Shown here one piece after another: positions 35,901 to 42,676 of a DNA stretch of 64,000 bases. The stretch is from positions 6,196,501-6,260,500 of the forward strand of contig NC_092569.1 of the NCBI RefSeq assembly GCF_037975245.1, given 5' to 3'. Under the pieces are notes generated by a model. The model worked only from the letters and a program-made list of their open reading frames with translations, did not search any database and had not been told where the DNA came from. The stretch comes from Apostichopus japonicus (Eukaryota > Echinodermata > Holothuroidea > Aspidochirotida > Stichopodidae). The position numbers and the translations under genes are program-made. Positions within the stretch are counted from its first letter, which is position 1; each line of letters begins with the position of its first letter.

Positions 35901-36226
35901 GATCTTATGAAAGATGATGATAGTGAAATGTAAGTTATGTATCATGCTACTACCAATTAGATGTGTATCTTTTAAAATTTACATTTTATTTTGTCAATTA
36001 TGTCGAAATGTTGCAAGATTAAATGTCGATGTCTTTGATGGTACCAATAGGTATGTAAATATCACTTCTTCTAAGATGACATATAATGTGTTTTACATAT
36101 AAGAATTGGTAAATCCATCACTGTTTTTGTTTCTTCAGATTATTAAGATTTTTGAAAATTAAATCTAATTACTTTCAGTGACATAAAAATGTATATTTCA
36201 GGAGTGATGATGATGATATGTATTAA
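92..36226 (+). CDS. Giant PLAT-(FN3)x18-PLAT-PLAT protein gene, 5'-partial, 26 exons in window
   Basis: This is a multi-exon gene entering from the left edge. I chained 26 exons (listed separately). Every junction has an AG acceptor, a GT donor and matching phase, and the sum is an uninterrupted frame of 2,991 codons ending at TAA 36224-36226. Residues about 1-127 are a PLAT/LH2 domain, 128-2483 are 18 FN3 domains, 2484-2590 are PLAT 2 followed by an acidic linker, 2738-2855 are PLAT 3, and the rest is an acidic tail. PLAT domains bind lipids or membrane partners and occur in tandem in LOXHD1; FN3 domains are elastic adhesion or scaffold modules. No transmembrane segment is seen in this part. 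Location and function cannot be read from the window. It could be a LOXHD1-related protein or a lineage-specific chimera. The start is not in the window. Confidence 0.85.
405..1275. other. Intron, no gene seen
   Basis: Intron inside PLAT 1. Loosely repeated ACATGTTT/CACATG words occur at about 700-1140. Long ORFs on both strands here are unsupported by any domain or splice logic. Confidence 0.6.
1276..1343 (+). CDS. PLAT domain 1, exon b
   Basis: This 68-nt exon lies between CATCTGCAG and GTATGG. It completes the PLAT domain with WLDVGQDDGKIERELFV, the typical ending after FPCxR. It enters in phase 2 and leaves in phase 1, setting the phase used by all FN3 exons. Confidence 0.85.
1826..2160 (+). 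repeat. Tandem repeat rich in AGGTAAG words
   Basis: About three imperfect copies of a unit near 110 bp, built from AGGTAAGTTTAGGTAAGG-like blocks joined by TTCACTTATAGATAGCTAATG. It holds at least five exact GTAAGT hexamers, the consensus 5' splice site. Confidence 0.75.
2221..2481 (+). CDS. FN3 domain 1 exon
   Basis: This 261-nt phase 1-1 exon follows TTTTGTTACAG, with donor GTGAGG. It shows the FN3 core: TVTWQPP (strand B Trp), VTGYRV (strand C), LTPGREYQV (the Leu-Pro-Tyr corner) and the end LKATTG. Confidence 0.87.
2690..2880 (+). mobile_element. tRNA-derived SINE copy
   Basis: TGGCTCAGTTGGTAGAG fits an A box, and GGTTTTCAGTCC is a decayed B box 35-40 nt later, followed by CAGCTAAAAATTCCTTGGCTCC. 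The same tail is found at about 40366, 50703 and 51029. It lies in the FN3-1/2 intron. Confidence 0.6.
3311..3574 (+). CDS. FN3 domain 2 exon
   Basis: This 264-nt phase 1-1 exon has acceptor CTTTCATCAG and donor GTGAGA. FN3 core: KVSWEKPEG, LTPGKEYKIEV, ESEKVTV, ending ETTG. The strand C motif is diverged (CFKVKI rather than GYxV). Confidence 0.87.
3808..4005 (+). repeat. GAC/GGC/GATGAC triplet-type microsatellite
   Basis: A run of GAC, then GGC/GAA-GGC mixtures, GGT, GATGAC and ACCATGAG repeats, in the FN3-2/3 intron. The opposite strand gives long Arg- and Ser/Pro-coding shadow frames that are not genes. Confidence 0.9.
4160..4438 (+). CDS. FN3 domain 3 exon
   Basis: This 279-nt phase 1-1 exon has acceptor TATATTCAG and a weaker donor, GTTTGT. 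FN3 core: TATWTKPSG, ITGYLVVL, LDAGLKCTVDI (Cys at the usual Tyr corner), ending KGRTG. Confidence 0.85.
4439..5792. other. Intron, AT-rich, no gene seen
   Basis: FN3-3/4 intron with a short GA repeat near 4482-4497 and nothing else supported. Confidence 0.6.
5793..6074 (+). CDS. FN3 domain 4 exon
   Basis: This 282-nt phase 1-1 exon has acceptor GATATACGCAG and donor GTAAGA. FN3 core: KVTWGKPRG, ITGYRLTC, LDSDTEFVIEI, ending AAKTG. The open frame runs on upstream, but that part is intron. Confidence 0.86.
6075..7060. other. Intron, no gene seen
   Basis: First part of the FN3-4/5 intron; AT-rich unique-looking sequence. Confidence 0.55.
7066..7297 (+). repeat. Minisatellite TGTGTGGTGGTGGTGCTGAT...GTGTAAGGATGTCATT
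   Basis: About four imperfect copies of a roughly 60-bp unit combining a GGT-rich block with GTGTAAGGATGTCATTATTTCC. The FN3-4/5 intron holds it. Confidence 0.7.
7995..8279 (+). CDS. FN3 domain 5 exon
   Basis: This 285-nt phase 1-1 exon has acceptor TTCATTCCAG and donor GTAAGG. FN3 core: IVTWSPIED, VTGYLVTA, LEEDSDYVIGV, then KVVDGERIGESV, ending VKT. Confidence 0.86.
8617..8700. repeat. AT-rich low-complexity tract
   Basis: Repeats of TTTATATTTTATTTA type between FN3-5 and FN3-6. Confidence 0.75.
9177..9455 (+). CDS. FN3 domain 6 exon
   Basis: This 279-nt phase 1-1 exon has acceptor TTCCATTGTAG and donor GTAAGA. FN3 core: TLKWEKPEG, VKGYVVSY, LEPSVDYMVLI, YGDKKSEGVSL. Confidence 0.87.
10220..10777 (+). 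CDS. FN3 domain 7 exon with long Glu/Lys-rich insert
   Basis: This 558-nt phase 1-1 exon has acceptor TTTCTCTAG and donor GTAATG. The FN3 halves are GLTWVKPEG / FTGYKVKYRV and LKPGTVYVVNVYTMDG. Between them lie about 90 residues made almost only of Glu, Lys and Asp, in (E)3-4(K)1-2 patterns typical of single alpha-helix or coiled segments. The DNA of the insert is nearly pure purine on the coding strand. The insert replaces the C-E loop, so the domain may still fold with a charged extension. Confidence 0.86.
10957..11244 (+). CDS. FN3 domain 8 exon
   Basis: This 288-nt phase 1-1 exon follows an intron of only 179 bp, the shortest in the array. FN3 core: VLTWVKPED, MSGYRIEYR, LESETEYFIDIYTLNG. 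Its N-terminal part closely resembles FN3-7 (PV.DL.A...NS..LTWVKPE), suggesting the two exons are a recent duplicate pair. Confidence 0.87.
12021..12243 (+). repeat. Two-copy tandem duplication, about 116 bp
   Basis: AAATGTGAGGTTGCA...GCAGGTATTTACATA occurs at 12021 and again at about 12137 with few differences. It is in the FN3-8/9 intron. Confidence 0.75.
12447..12731 (+). CDS. FN3 domain 9 exon
   Basis: This 285-nt phase 1-1 exon has acceptor TTTTTGTCAG and donor GTAAGT. FN3 core: TASWKKPEG, ITGYQLTC, LVPDTEYLVKIYA, KSDKVKL. It is most like FN3-4. Confidence 0.87.
13281..14342 (+). CDS. FN3 domain 10 exon with about 245-residue acidic insert
   Basis: At 1,062 nt this is the longest exon, phase 1-1, with acceptor TTTGTTATTAG and donor GTGAGT. 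The FN3 halves are KVTWSKPSS / VTGYKIVYYK and LEKEVTYHIEVFALYG. The middle part is rich in Glu, Lys, Asp, Asn and Gly and looks disordered. The Ser-coded run in the B-C loop comes from TCA/TCC triplets and may be length-variable. A G-rich tract begins about 40 nt after the donor. Confidence 0.86.
14833..15132 (+). CDS. FN3 domain 11 exon
   Basis: This 300-nt phase 1-1 exon has acceptor CTCTCATTAG and donor GTGAGT. FN3 core: LVTWKRPED, VKGYKVIYQP, then YDVKVYTLYEDG. It follows the FN3-7/8 subgroup (KPVTDLQA start). Confidence 0.86.
15495..15955. repeat. ACATGTATTACATAT palindrome-rich minisatellite
   Basis: Dense repeats of TTACATGTATTACACATA words over 460 bp, with self-complementary ACATGT and CATATATG cores. 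It yields Tyr/Ile/His shadow frames only. Confidence 0.85.
16503..17590 (+). repeat. 84-bp satellite, about 13 copies
   Basis: GGTTTTGTGTTCTATCCTTG begins units at 16515, 16599 and 16683, i.e. an 84-bp period, up to about 17590. The middle word is AAGCATAATGTCCCATTCAA. Because 84 is divisible by three, long frames stay open on both strands. It sits in the FN3-11/12 intron. Confidence 0.92.
17862..17929 (-). other. Probable ITS1 remnant next to 18S fragment
   Basis: Sequence directly after the 18S 3' end on the minus strand (CAGAACCCTTCCCCTCCGTC onward) is more GC-rich than its surroundings, as expected for ITS1. The far boundary is a guess. Confidence 0.6.
17930..18113 (-). rRNA. 18S rRNA 3'-end fragment, antisense in intron (partial, pseudogene-like)
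   Basis: Read on the minus strand from 18113, the sequence starts at ACCGCCCGTCGCTACTACC and ends with CTGCGAAAGGATCATTA, the universal 3' terminus of eukaryotic small-subunit rRNA. The conserved block GTCGTAACAAGGTTTCCGTA is intact. Only about 184 nt (helix 44 region onward) are present, so it is not a working rRNA gene. Confidence 0.95.
18523..18795 (+). CDS. FN3 domain 12 exon
   Basis: This 273-nt phase 1-1 exon lies after a 3.4-kb repeat-filled intron. The acceptor is preceded by a long CTT/CTC pyrimidine tract. FN3 core: QLTWEKPTG, LIGYLVSY, LVAGREYCCEISAL. A Met shortly upstream is within the intron and is not a start. Confidence 0.85.
19175..19572 (+). repeat. 44-bp minisatellite, about nine copies
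   Basis: TTAGTGTCCTCAGATGTTAA + GATTGTATTGATTGCAATAT repeats with a 44-bp period (TCCTCA at 19187, 19231 and on). In the FN3-12/13 intron. Confidence 0.9.
20009..20407 (+). CDS. FN3 domain 13 exon with acidic insert
   Basis: This 399-nt phase 1-1 exon has acceptor TTCTCGTCAG and donor GTAAGC. The FN3 halves are TLKWERPTG / LSGYLVGYKP and LIAGQVYLISLCT. The insert of about 45 residues is Glu/Lys/Gly-rich and sits after strand C, as in FN3-7 and FN3-10. Confidence 0.86.
21215..21505 (+). CDS. FN3 domain 14 exon
   Basis: This 291-nt phase 1-1 exon has acceptor ATTGTTTTAG and donor GTATGT. FN3 core: NVAWKPPA, CTGFVATC, LKENDVYEIEVFTI. It carries four Cys (GGCTG, ATCSS, DGCSQ, MVCTK), more than most of its neighbours, and a Ser/Thr-rich C-E loop instead of an acidic one. 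Confidence 0.85.
22920..23513 (+). CDS. FN3 domain 15 exon with acidic insert
   Basis: This 594-nt phase 1-1 exon has acceptor TCATTTGATAG and donor GTGAGA. The FN3 halves are TVSWKKPDH / LTGYEISCFH and LKNSTEYRVEITSL. The insert of about 110 residues is Glu/Ser/Gly-rich, and its DNA is clearly richer in GC and CpG than the other inserts. Confidence 0.85.
23826..23900 (+). repeat. 25-bp repeat, three perfect copies
   Basis: GAAACTATTAACACATATCT + CAGGA occurs three times head to tail. Confidence 0.95.
25393..25433 (+). other. G-quadruplex-type tract
   Basis: Three runs of six G and one of four G (GGGGGGAGGGGGG, TTGGTA, GGGGGG, ..., GGGG) on the coding strand of an intron. Confidence 0.6.
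26943..27329 (+). CDS. FN3 domain 16 exon with acidic insert
   Basis: This 387-nt phase 1-1 exon has acceptor TCATTTCTAG and donor GTAAGT. The FN3 halves are VITWSTPPL / FNGYKVVCYK and LESDTMYFIEMFTVHG. The insert is about 45 residues of Asp/Glu/Lys/Gln. Confidence 0.85.
27790..27945 (+). mobile_element. Probable retroelement 3' tail with (TTA)n
   Basis: GTGCTATATAAAAGTGG followed by TTATTATTATT is the usual look of a LINE/SINE 3' end with a triplet tail. Only the tail is recognisable; family unknown. Confidence 0.45.
28302..28757 (+). CDS. FN3 domain 17 exon with Cys-containing insert
   Basis: This 456-nt phase 1-1 exon has acceptor AACAATGTTCAG and donor GTGAGT. The FN3 halves are TVSWKQPDM / VSGYLVNIVL and LQTKTVYAVHVASI. 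Unlike the other inserts it has an acidic half followed by LPCERICRDGETGELVECMV, with three Cys, so it may be a small ordered element. Confidence 0.83.
29684..30208 (+). CDS. FN3 domain 18 exon with acidic insert
   Basis: This 525-nt phase 1-1 exon is the last FN3. Acceptor TTTACCTTCAG, donor GTGAGT. The FN3 halves are TLAWSPPDG / ATGYRIKYTM and LSPCQEYLIQVWTLNG. The insert of about 85 residues is rich in Glu, Lys, Ser, Asp and Asn. Confidence 0.86.
30870..31027 (+). CDS. PLAT domain 2, exon a
   Basis: This 158-nt exon is phase 1 in and phase 0 out. Acceptor TTATTCTTCAG, donor GTTTGT. It encodes WTVQVLMHED, LYLSIIGSS and a Ser-rich stretch, which are the first strands of a diverged PLAT domain. 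Confidence 0.8.
31078..31140. repeat. T/A-rich TTTTTATTTTT tract
   Basis: Low-complexity run just inside the PLAT 2 a/b intron. Confidence 0.8.
31705..31797 (+). CDS. PLAT domain 2, exon b
   Basis: This 93-nt phase 0-0 exon encodes VHKIRLEATDVD and MGIHIKE. Its last 36 nt and its donor are the first copy of a 40-bp tandem repeat; only the first donor (after 31797) keeps the reading frame. Confidence 0.8.
31762..31910 (+). repeat. 40-bp tandem repeat across an exon-intron border
   Basis: Units start at 31762, 31802, 31842 and 31882 (the last partial, 29 bp). Each full unit contains the exon end CACATCAAAGAG and the donor GTAAGA, so three donor sites exist (after 31797, 31837, 31877). Confidence 0.95.
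32065..32578 (+). CDS. PLAT domain 2, exon c with acidic linker
   Basis: This 514-nt exon is phase 0 in and phase 1 out. Acceptor TTCCAATTTTAG, donor GTGAGT. The first 25 residues finish PLAT 2 (LLFKGDVWLRRL in place of FPCxRWL). The remaining roughly 145 residues are a Glu/Lys/Asp/Thr-rich linker to PLAT 3. Confidence 0.8.
33108..33660 (+). repeat. 284-bp tandem duplication
   Basis: TTATTTGAACGTCAGTTTGA at 33110 recurs at 33394, and the two copies stay nearly identical to ATCGCAGGATTC. The second copy lacks about 15 bp near GGAGTCGCCATCTAG. Confidence 0.9.
33826..33977 (+). CDS. PLAT domain 3, exon a
   Basis: This 152-nt exon is phase 1 in and phase 0 out. Acceptor TTTGTCAG, donor GTATGC. 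It encodes YKVEVHTSSDE, AYITIHGSRADTGKRDL and KFQLGQ, a clear LOXHD1-type PLAT first half. Confidence 0.86.
35346..35929 (+). CDS. PLAT domain 3, exon b with acidic C-terminal tail
   Basis: The exon starts after TTTCCTTGCAG in phase 0. It encodes FYLQAVDID, RVTLGHDG, WKVDKIIL, FACDKWFSRE and then about 120 residues of acidic low-complexity tail. The sequence ...GAAAT|GTAAGT allows splicing in phase 2 to 36202. Without splicing the frame stops at TAA 35931-35933. Both outcomes keep PLAT 3 whole. Confidence 0.84.
36202..36226 (+). CDS. Terminal micro-exon of the PLAT/FN3 gene
   Basis: After ATATTTCAG, 25 nt complete the ATG codon split at 35929 and add SDDDDMY, then TAA. The acidic composition continues the tail and the phase fits, which favours real splicing. 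It is very short, so this rests on the strong GTAAGT donor and the matching phase. Confidence 0.6.
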
Positions 36227-37734
36227 AATCAAAGTAAAAAGGTTCAAGTACTTAATTCCAATAGGCTATAGCCGTGAAGAAAGTTGCATATGAGGGAGAT
36301 ATGTAGGTATAACTTGTATATTGAAAATATCAGTGAAGTCATTAATATAATAGCTTCTGATAATAATATACCTTCAATTTTTTTTTTTTTGGGGGGGGAT
36401 ACTTGATAGTCCTTTTTAACTTATTGCAGTAATTCAAATTCAGACTTGTTATTTTTGGATCATGGCAGGATATTAAATTAATATAATCTATTGATGTATT
36501 CTATAAGAAGTAAATGTGACATGTGAAACTCATCAATAACTATGGCATTCGATGATAAGCTACAAAATTTGACGCAGAATCCAAGAACTTCTGGTGATAC
36601 CAGTTATTTGCAAGCTTTTATTGACCTTGATTTATTTATACCAGTTAACATTAATATTACCACCTTGTGTGATAAAGCTATCAATATAATTTTTTCCTGT
36701 TTGTGATAAGTATATATATATATGTATTAATGCAATGCATGTAGAAATAATGTACATAATTTATGTTAGCTTTCCGGTTATTTCTGAAAGGTATCAATCG
36801 AACAGCACAGAACAAACAAAAACGAAAAAAGTGCAGAAAGATAAACAGAAAATATGAACACAAATATGTATTCATATGCAACACCTTGATCAAACACCTT
36901 GCTATTATTTCCTATATATAATATATAATACCAATGATATATTAGTTGTAAATATCGCTTTGTGGATGTTACTGTCCAGATCAAAAGAAAGAGGTAAAAT
37001 AGTAAAAATATAAAAAAAACATATCATATTTATAGGTGAAGGGGGAGTGCATTTTAATAGGATTGTATGTTGACACTTTTATTTAATGAATTAAACAGAG
37101 ATGGGTTTCTTTTCCAAATGCATATCGACTAATAAATTTATTCAAGGATTTAGTAGCAAAATAAGATGGATTTGGTAACTGCTGTCTATCAATGACCTAT
37201 TTTCTCTGTCAATTTTGTTTTAACTTTAAATTGATTACTTAAATGCCAGTTTTGAGAAGACGAAAGGATATTTATAAAACCAACTAACAGCAGATTAATT
37301 GTGTATCTTTATTGATGGCAGAAATGTAGGCAGTTTGTCAAAGGAGTGTATTTAATTTTCTCATGATGGTGAGGCTATATTTGAATACCAACTGAGAAGT
37401 TTATACAAACATATTCAAGATACAAAAGACAATATTGTCAGGCATGGGCAAGTATAGTTGTTATTTCTTATTTTTCCTGATGTGATTTTTTTCCTTCTAA
37501 TATGTTACTTCGTTTAGTGGCACATGTACATAGTCACCAACCATGATATTACTTGAACCCCATGCAGTACTTGCATGTAGAATTATATTATTAAACTATA
37601 TCAATAATGTAATTGTTAGTTTACACAGGGCATGAAAAATCCCATTATCAACTGCATGGGATTATATCACTATCATATCTATTGCTGATGTAACCTAGTC
37701 AATATCACATGCGTAAGGACTGTTACAGCAAGCA

Positions 37735-38000
37735 TTAATAATGTGGTCACATGCATCAGAAATATTACCACATGCACAAATAATGTGATTACATATACAA
37801 CAATAAGGACTGACCACATGCATAAATAATGTGATCACATGCATCTTTACAGTGACCACATGCATAAATAATGTGATCACATAACATAAGGTCTGTGACC
37901 ACATGAATAAATACAGTGATCACATGCATCAGGAGTGTGACCGCATGCACAAATAATGTGATCACATACATAAATAGTATTCTAACAGTATATTTACATG
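37735..38000. repeat. CATGCATAAATAATGTGATCA minisatellite
   Basis: About ten imperfect copies of ACATGCATAAATAATGTGATC, a 24-30 bp unit with ATGCAT and TGATCA palindromes. Degenerate copies run on to about 38400. Confidence 0.8.
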
Positions 38001-40365
38001 TGTTCAATACTGTGATATCACATACAGGGATGTTGAGGACATCAAATAGTCTGTATAATTTCATTAGTACATTTTGTGATAGCATTTACATTAAGATTAA
38101 TGATATTGTCATAGAACCCACATGCATTCAATGCTGTGATAACAATTTCAGTATGGTGATGATATCACTTAGTCCATATGATGTTTCATGCATAAAGTCT
38201 GTGATAGCTCTTACATTTAGTAACAATGATATGGCCATTAAACTAATGTATTTAATACTGTGACATCACTCCATACCCCACATGCAATCAACCATAGGAT
38301 ATCACTTAAACTTAGTCTTGTATGATCATATGCCTTTAAAACTGTGATGTCACTTACATTATTATCATATGATATTGCCCAGAGTTCATATGTTTGCACA
38401 CATGTACGTGTAACACCAATAACAATAATATTGATGATGTAGTTTTTAATTTGGTGCCGTTCCATTCTTATCCACCTTCACAATTTCTTGAGTGCTAAGC
38501 GAATCTTCCTGTTGTCTTCGTCCTTTACCTAAACAATATTTTAAATTTCATTTACTATTCATTGGTGCACAATCCAAGATTCATTGGTTTTTATAAAAAA
38601 AAATATTTTTGTTTTCATAGTCTTATAAACAATGTGACATGCATAGTTGATTAGATTTAGTTATGATAATGTCAAAATAAACTGGAGAAAATTTTGTGAC
38701 ACTTGAACAATTTTGTTATCAAGAATTATCAAGATGAGACTTGTTACTGCAATGCTGTGCTTTAAGATCTGTTAATTCCTTCTGCAAAGTTGCTGTTTGT
38801 AAGGAATTTGGGAGGGTAACTTGCTTTTCAAAAAAATAAATATTGTACCATTCAATGACAAGAGCCATTCATAATTGGACAGCAAGAAATTAAAAATTCA
38901 AGATTTTCAAATTGTGACTAATTTTGGTTCTATATCAGTTGAAGTCATTTATGAATATGATATGTGAGGATTATTATATTCTTTTACCATTATTTTTATG
39001 ATATTAACTAAATATGCAACAACATTAGAGAAATCAATGTTTTAAGGAGGAGCTTAAACTTCTCCACAGAGTAGAAATGTACATATCATATGAAATATCT
39101 AATCTATCACAAATGATTTCAGACTTATTTCATTCAAATGATATCGGACTTATTCTTAAACATGCATTTCAATAGCAGGATATTCTTGCTAAGACTTACA
39201 GATGTTTTTATTCCGTATATTATTATTCTATATGTTATCTTGAAACCAGACGATCATTCTTTATCCCTTAACGGACCAAGGAATGTGAATGTGAGGCAGA
39301 GCCAAAAGTAGTTGTTAACAAACCGCCCAAACTTGCCGTTCTGTACATAATTTACACTTTATGTCATAACTGTTGGTTTTTGCTTTTGTAATTGTTTGAC
39401 AATGTGTTGATCCATTGTCTGATTTTTAGCTAAAATCATTGTGTTTGTTGCAAAACTGTTAAAAAGAAAAAGCATCAACAAATTTGAAAGGAGACGCAAT
39501 TACATTTTCTTCTTCATTTTATAGTAAATATTTCATTTGAATTTGATGCTAAGTTTTATGTGTTTAGTTTCCCAAGAGTTTATGTTTCTATGTATGATTT
39601 TGTGAAAATTTTTATTCAAGTATCTCATATTTGATAGGTATCACACAGTTATTGATTTAAACCGACTGAATGGATGGCTTTGACCATGGTATGGATCAAA
39701 TTCAGTTGGTTGGCTAACCTTTATCTTTCCAGTAACCTAGTAAAATCTGAGTGTTCAATGTTGTTACTATACAGTCTGTATCCTTGATAACTCCTAGGCA
39801 CACCTTCATCCATAGTCCTAGTCTAAAGTATGTCACCGCTTTAATGTAGTAATGTAAGATTGATTTATTGAGCTTCTTTGTGCACTTAATACTCAAGCCT
39901 TTAAAAGGTTACTGTTTTTGTGTTTAAATGAGGATAGACATGATAAATCACAATAAATCTAAACTAATAAGGATGAGTGGGTGGGTACTGTGACAATTAT
40001 TCAACAGTGTTTTTACTTCAGTTCAAAAGAAGAAAAAAACATTATAAAGCAACAACTACAACAGCTGGTGGCTCCACCCACAATGTCAAATATTTGGAAT
40101 ATTATTTCGTTTTGCAACATGTTTGCAAAGAAAGACAAAATAAATTCAGATGATGGCTTGCAAAGTTTGATATAACATTGCTCTTAAGATTTAGTTGTTA
40201 TTGTATGTTTACATATGGAATAGTGGTAGTTAATATGGTGGGGCTCTCTCAGTATAATTATGTTATCATGAAATATGAATAGTTAACATTCTACCAGCCT
40301 GTTTATAACTGAAATGAGATGATCAGGGATTACATTATGGAAAAGAGTAAATACATCTATTATTT

Positions 40366-40430
40366 GTAACCCAGAGGTCATTGATTCCAATCCCGTTCTA
40401 GCCATACATTTCTCTGCCATTTTGCATTCT
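40366..40430 (+). mobile_element. SINE fragment
   Basis: GAGGTCATTGATTCCAATCC + CGTTCTAGCCATACATTTCT matches the B-box end and tail of the copy at 2690. Confidence 0.5.
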
Positions 40431-41637
40431 CTACAATGTCCCCAGTCACCTTTTCCATTATTTCTTTACATATGTAATGGGACTGTATACACAGTATATG
40501 TTATAGTGCACATGGTACAGGTAAAGATGTCATCCCGTTGATTAAATCTCTGCTCTATACCGCTCTATAAGGACACCAAGCTTGTTTGTGATCATGTCTC
40601 TTCTGGTTCTTGTCTAGGTGAACTCCATGGTGCCTCCATCGTGCCTTTGCTTTCAGGGAAAAAGAATGTTAATGTAAAGTTTAAAATGAGCCACGATGCT
40701 AACGTGATTAACAATATACTCAATGTTTTACGCACCTCGCTTTGAGTCAAGAATGATTTTAAATGTCTCAGTCCTGATCTGATCCTCTCTCTGTCTGTCT
40801 ATCTTGCTGTCTGTCTGTCTCTCTATCTGTTTCTAAAGTCACTGTGATTGACCGTCATTGTGGTAATATTCTGAGAAAATTAGAATTTGGAGGGTAACTT
40901 TCCCCCCGGCAGTTTGTGCGAAATATTTGTTTGGAACCCAAGCCAGTGTTTGGAACTTCCTCAGTTGGAGGTGGTTATCTCAGATGTGGTTAGGGGTTAC
41001 TGTATTAATCTGCTGTGATTCTATGGCTTCTTTTGCTGTCCTCAGTCTCAATGAAGTCAATACAAACTTTCAAAACTTTTGAGAGAGCATTCTTGTAATT
41101 TTTCGCTTGATTAATTATTACCATTTCGAATGAGTTATGATCATAAACTGAAGTAGCTTTAAAACTAAGTACCACAGAGGATCATACCAGAAGCCAAATA
41201 TTAATTGGATCTGTTTTCAGACTGTTTCCATTCCTGCTGACCCGAGTCCTCCGACCTGATCTTACAATTACCACATATACGAATATTTGCATTTGATTTA
41301 CATTATCATGGGCGTCCGTTTCATTATCTGTACCCTGTCTGTTTTTTGTGATTGCGTTATTGCTTACATTTAAATTTATCGTGTTTATGTTGTGTTTATT
41401 TTGATGTTAGGTACACAAGGTTCACAGTTGGCTGTCCCCACTCCTCATCATATTATGCTGATAAATGCTTTGTATTCTTTGCACGACTATATACAGCCAG
41501 TATCATCATCAGTTTCCATCCCTTCATATTTTGTTCCGGCTTTGTAACCAAATTGCAGGGTATCACATTATTACAATAGCTGTAAATTTATTCGTATAAT
41601 TTTGAATTTTCGTCATTTGTTGAAATTTGCACAAACA

Positions 41638-41643
41638 AATAAA
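41638..41643 (+). terminator. Candidate poly(A) signal
   Basis: AATAAA followed by GTTGTG-rich sequence. It could end a very long 3' UTR of the PLAT/FN3 gene, but other AATAAA copies occur at about 37131, 38675 and 39951, so the true end is unknown. Confidence 0.2.
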
Positions 41644-42676
41644 GTTGTGAAGACACTTGATATCAGTATCGTTTCGTTGTCATTACTGGAACTATATCAG
41701 CTAGAATTTTGAAACCCGAATACGCTGAAAATTCATAACTGACTCTTGACATTTTCCGGACACATTAAAGTTGTCGATTAGTCGACCGCAGAGAGCTCAA
41801 CCTAAAGGGTAAAGAGGAGGAGGGGGGGGGGGGGGCTTGTGGGCCAGTGGTGTCACAAACCTCGAGTGACAGTAGGAAATGACTTTGATTGAGGTGTAAA
41901 CTGCATTGTTGTCTCAAGCTCCCCCCCCCCTCACCCCGAAAAAATACTCCGTAAACTCCGCACCACAGTTTTGGAATGCTTCCACACTTTGATTGCATTT
42001 TATCCTTAAGTTTCAACAATAGGGTAATTTTGTGTCACAAGTTTTAATTCATTTTTCGACAACATCGCCGCCGCCACTCGCTACTACACGGAAGACAATT
42101 CTTATTGTATATTACTTGAAGTCAATATGAATTGATTGTATTTCTGTGTGCCCCAAAACCTCGATACAAGGAGAAATCATATATCTCTAAATATGTCGCC
42201 ATTTCTGACGTTAGATACAGTAAGTCCTCATTGCGGAATATGGCTTCTTTCTGACCTGGCGAAGTTGAATATAAATATGCATGAAATCACATGTTTGATC
42301 ACAAATTGGATCAGTTGCTTAAGAACACGAACGTGTTTGGCCTGTTTACGACTATAAGGTACAAAACGCTAGGGGTATTGTATAGGGTTATAGGCTAACG
42401 GTCATGGTTATGTATATAAAGGTATATCAACATTTAAAAAATAAATTATTATTTCGATTTCTTCCGTAGCAAACTTCATAATTTGCGTGAAATTTCCGTG
42501 AATTAAAAGAAATCGATGAGTTATCTTAACATTTCCATACATCCGTGTCTTGTCTCCATTACGTTAATATGTTCCTGTTACTCGAGAGGTACTGTATGTA
42601 TATTAGTCCTCATCTCGGACGTTAATATCTCCCAATATTTGGACGTTTTGTTCTCTTTACGGACACTGGATATGCA

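Larger units (their letters stand above)
36227..42676. other. Intergenic region or long 3' UTR
   Basis: 6.4 kb between two convergent genes. Holds a palindromic minisatellite (37735-38000), a SINE fragment (40366-40430), a TGTC microsatellite near 40790 and G- and C-runs at 41820 and 41925. No coding exon was recognised. Confidence 0.6.

Noticed and set aside
35480-35910. Alternative frames over the acidic tail
   Set aside because: Low-complexity shadows; the PLAT frame runs through into the tail.
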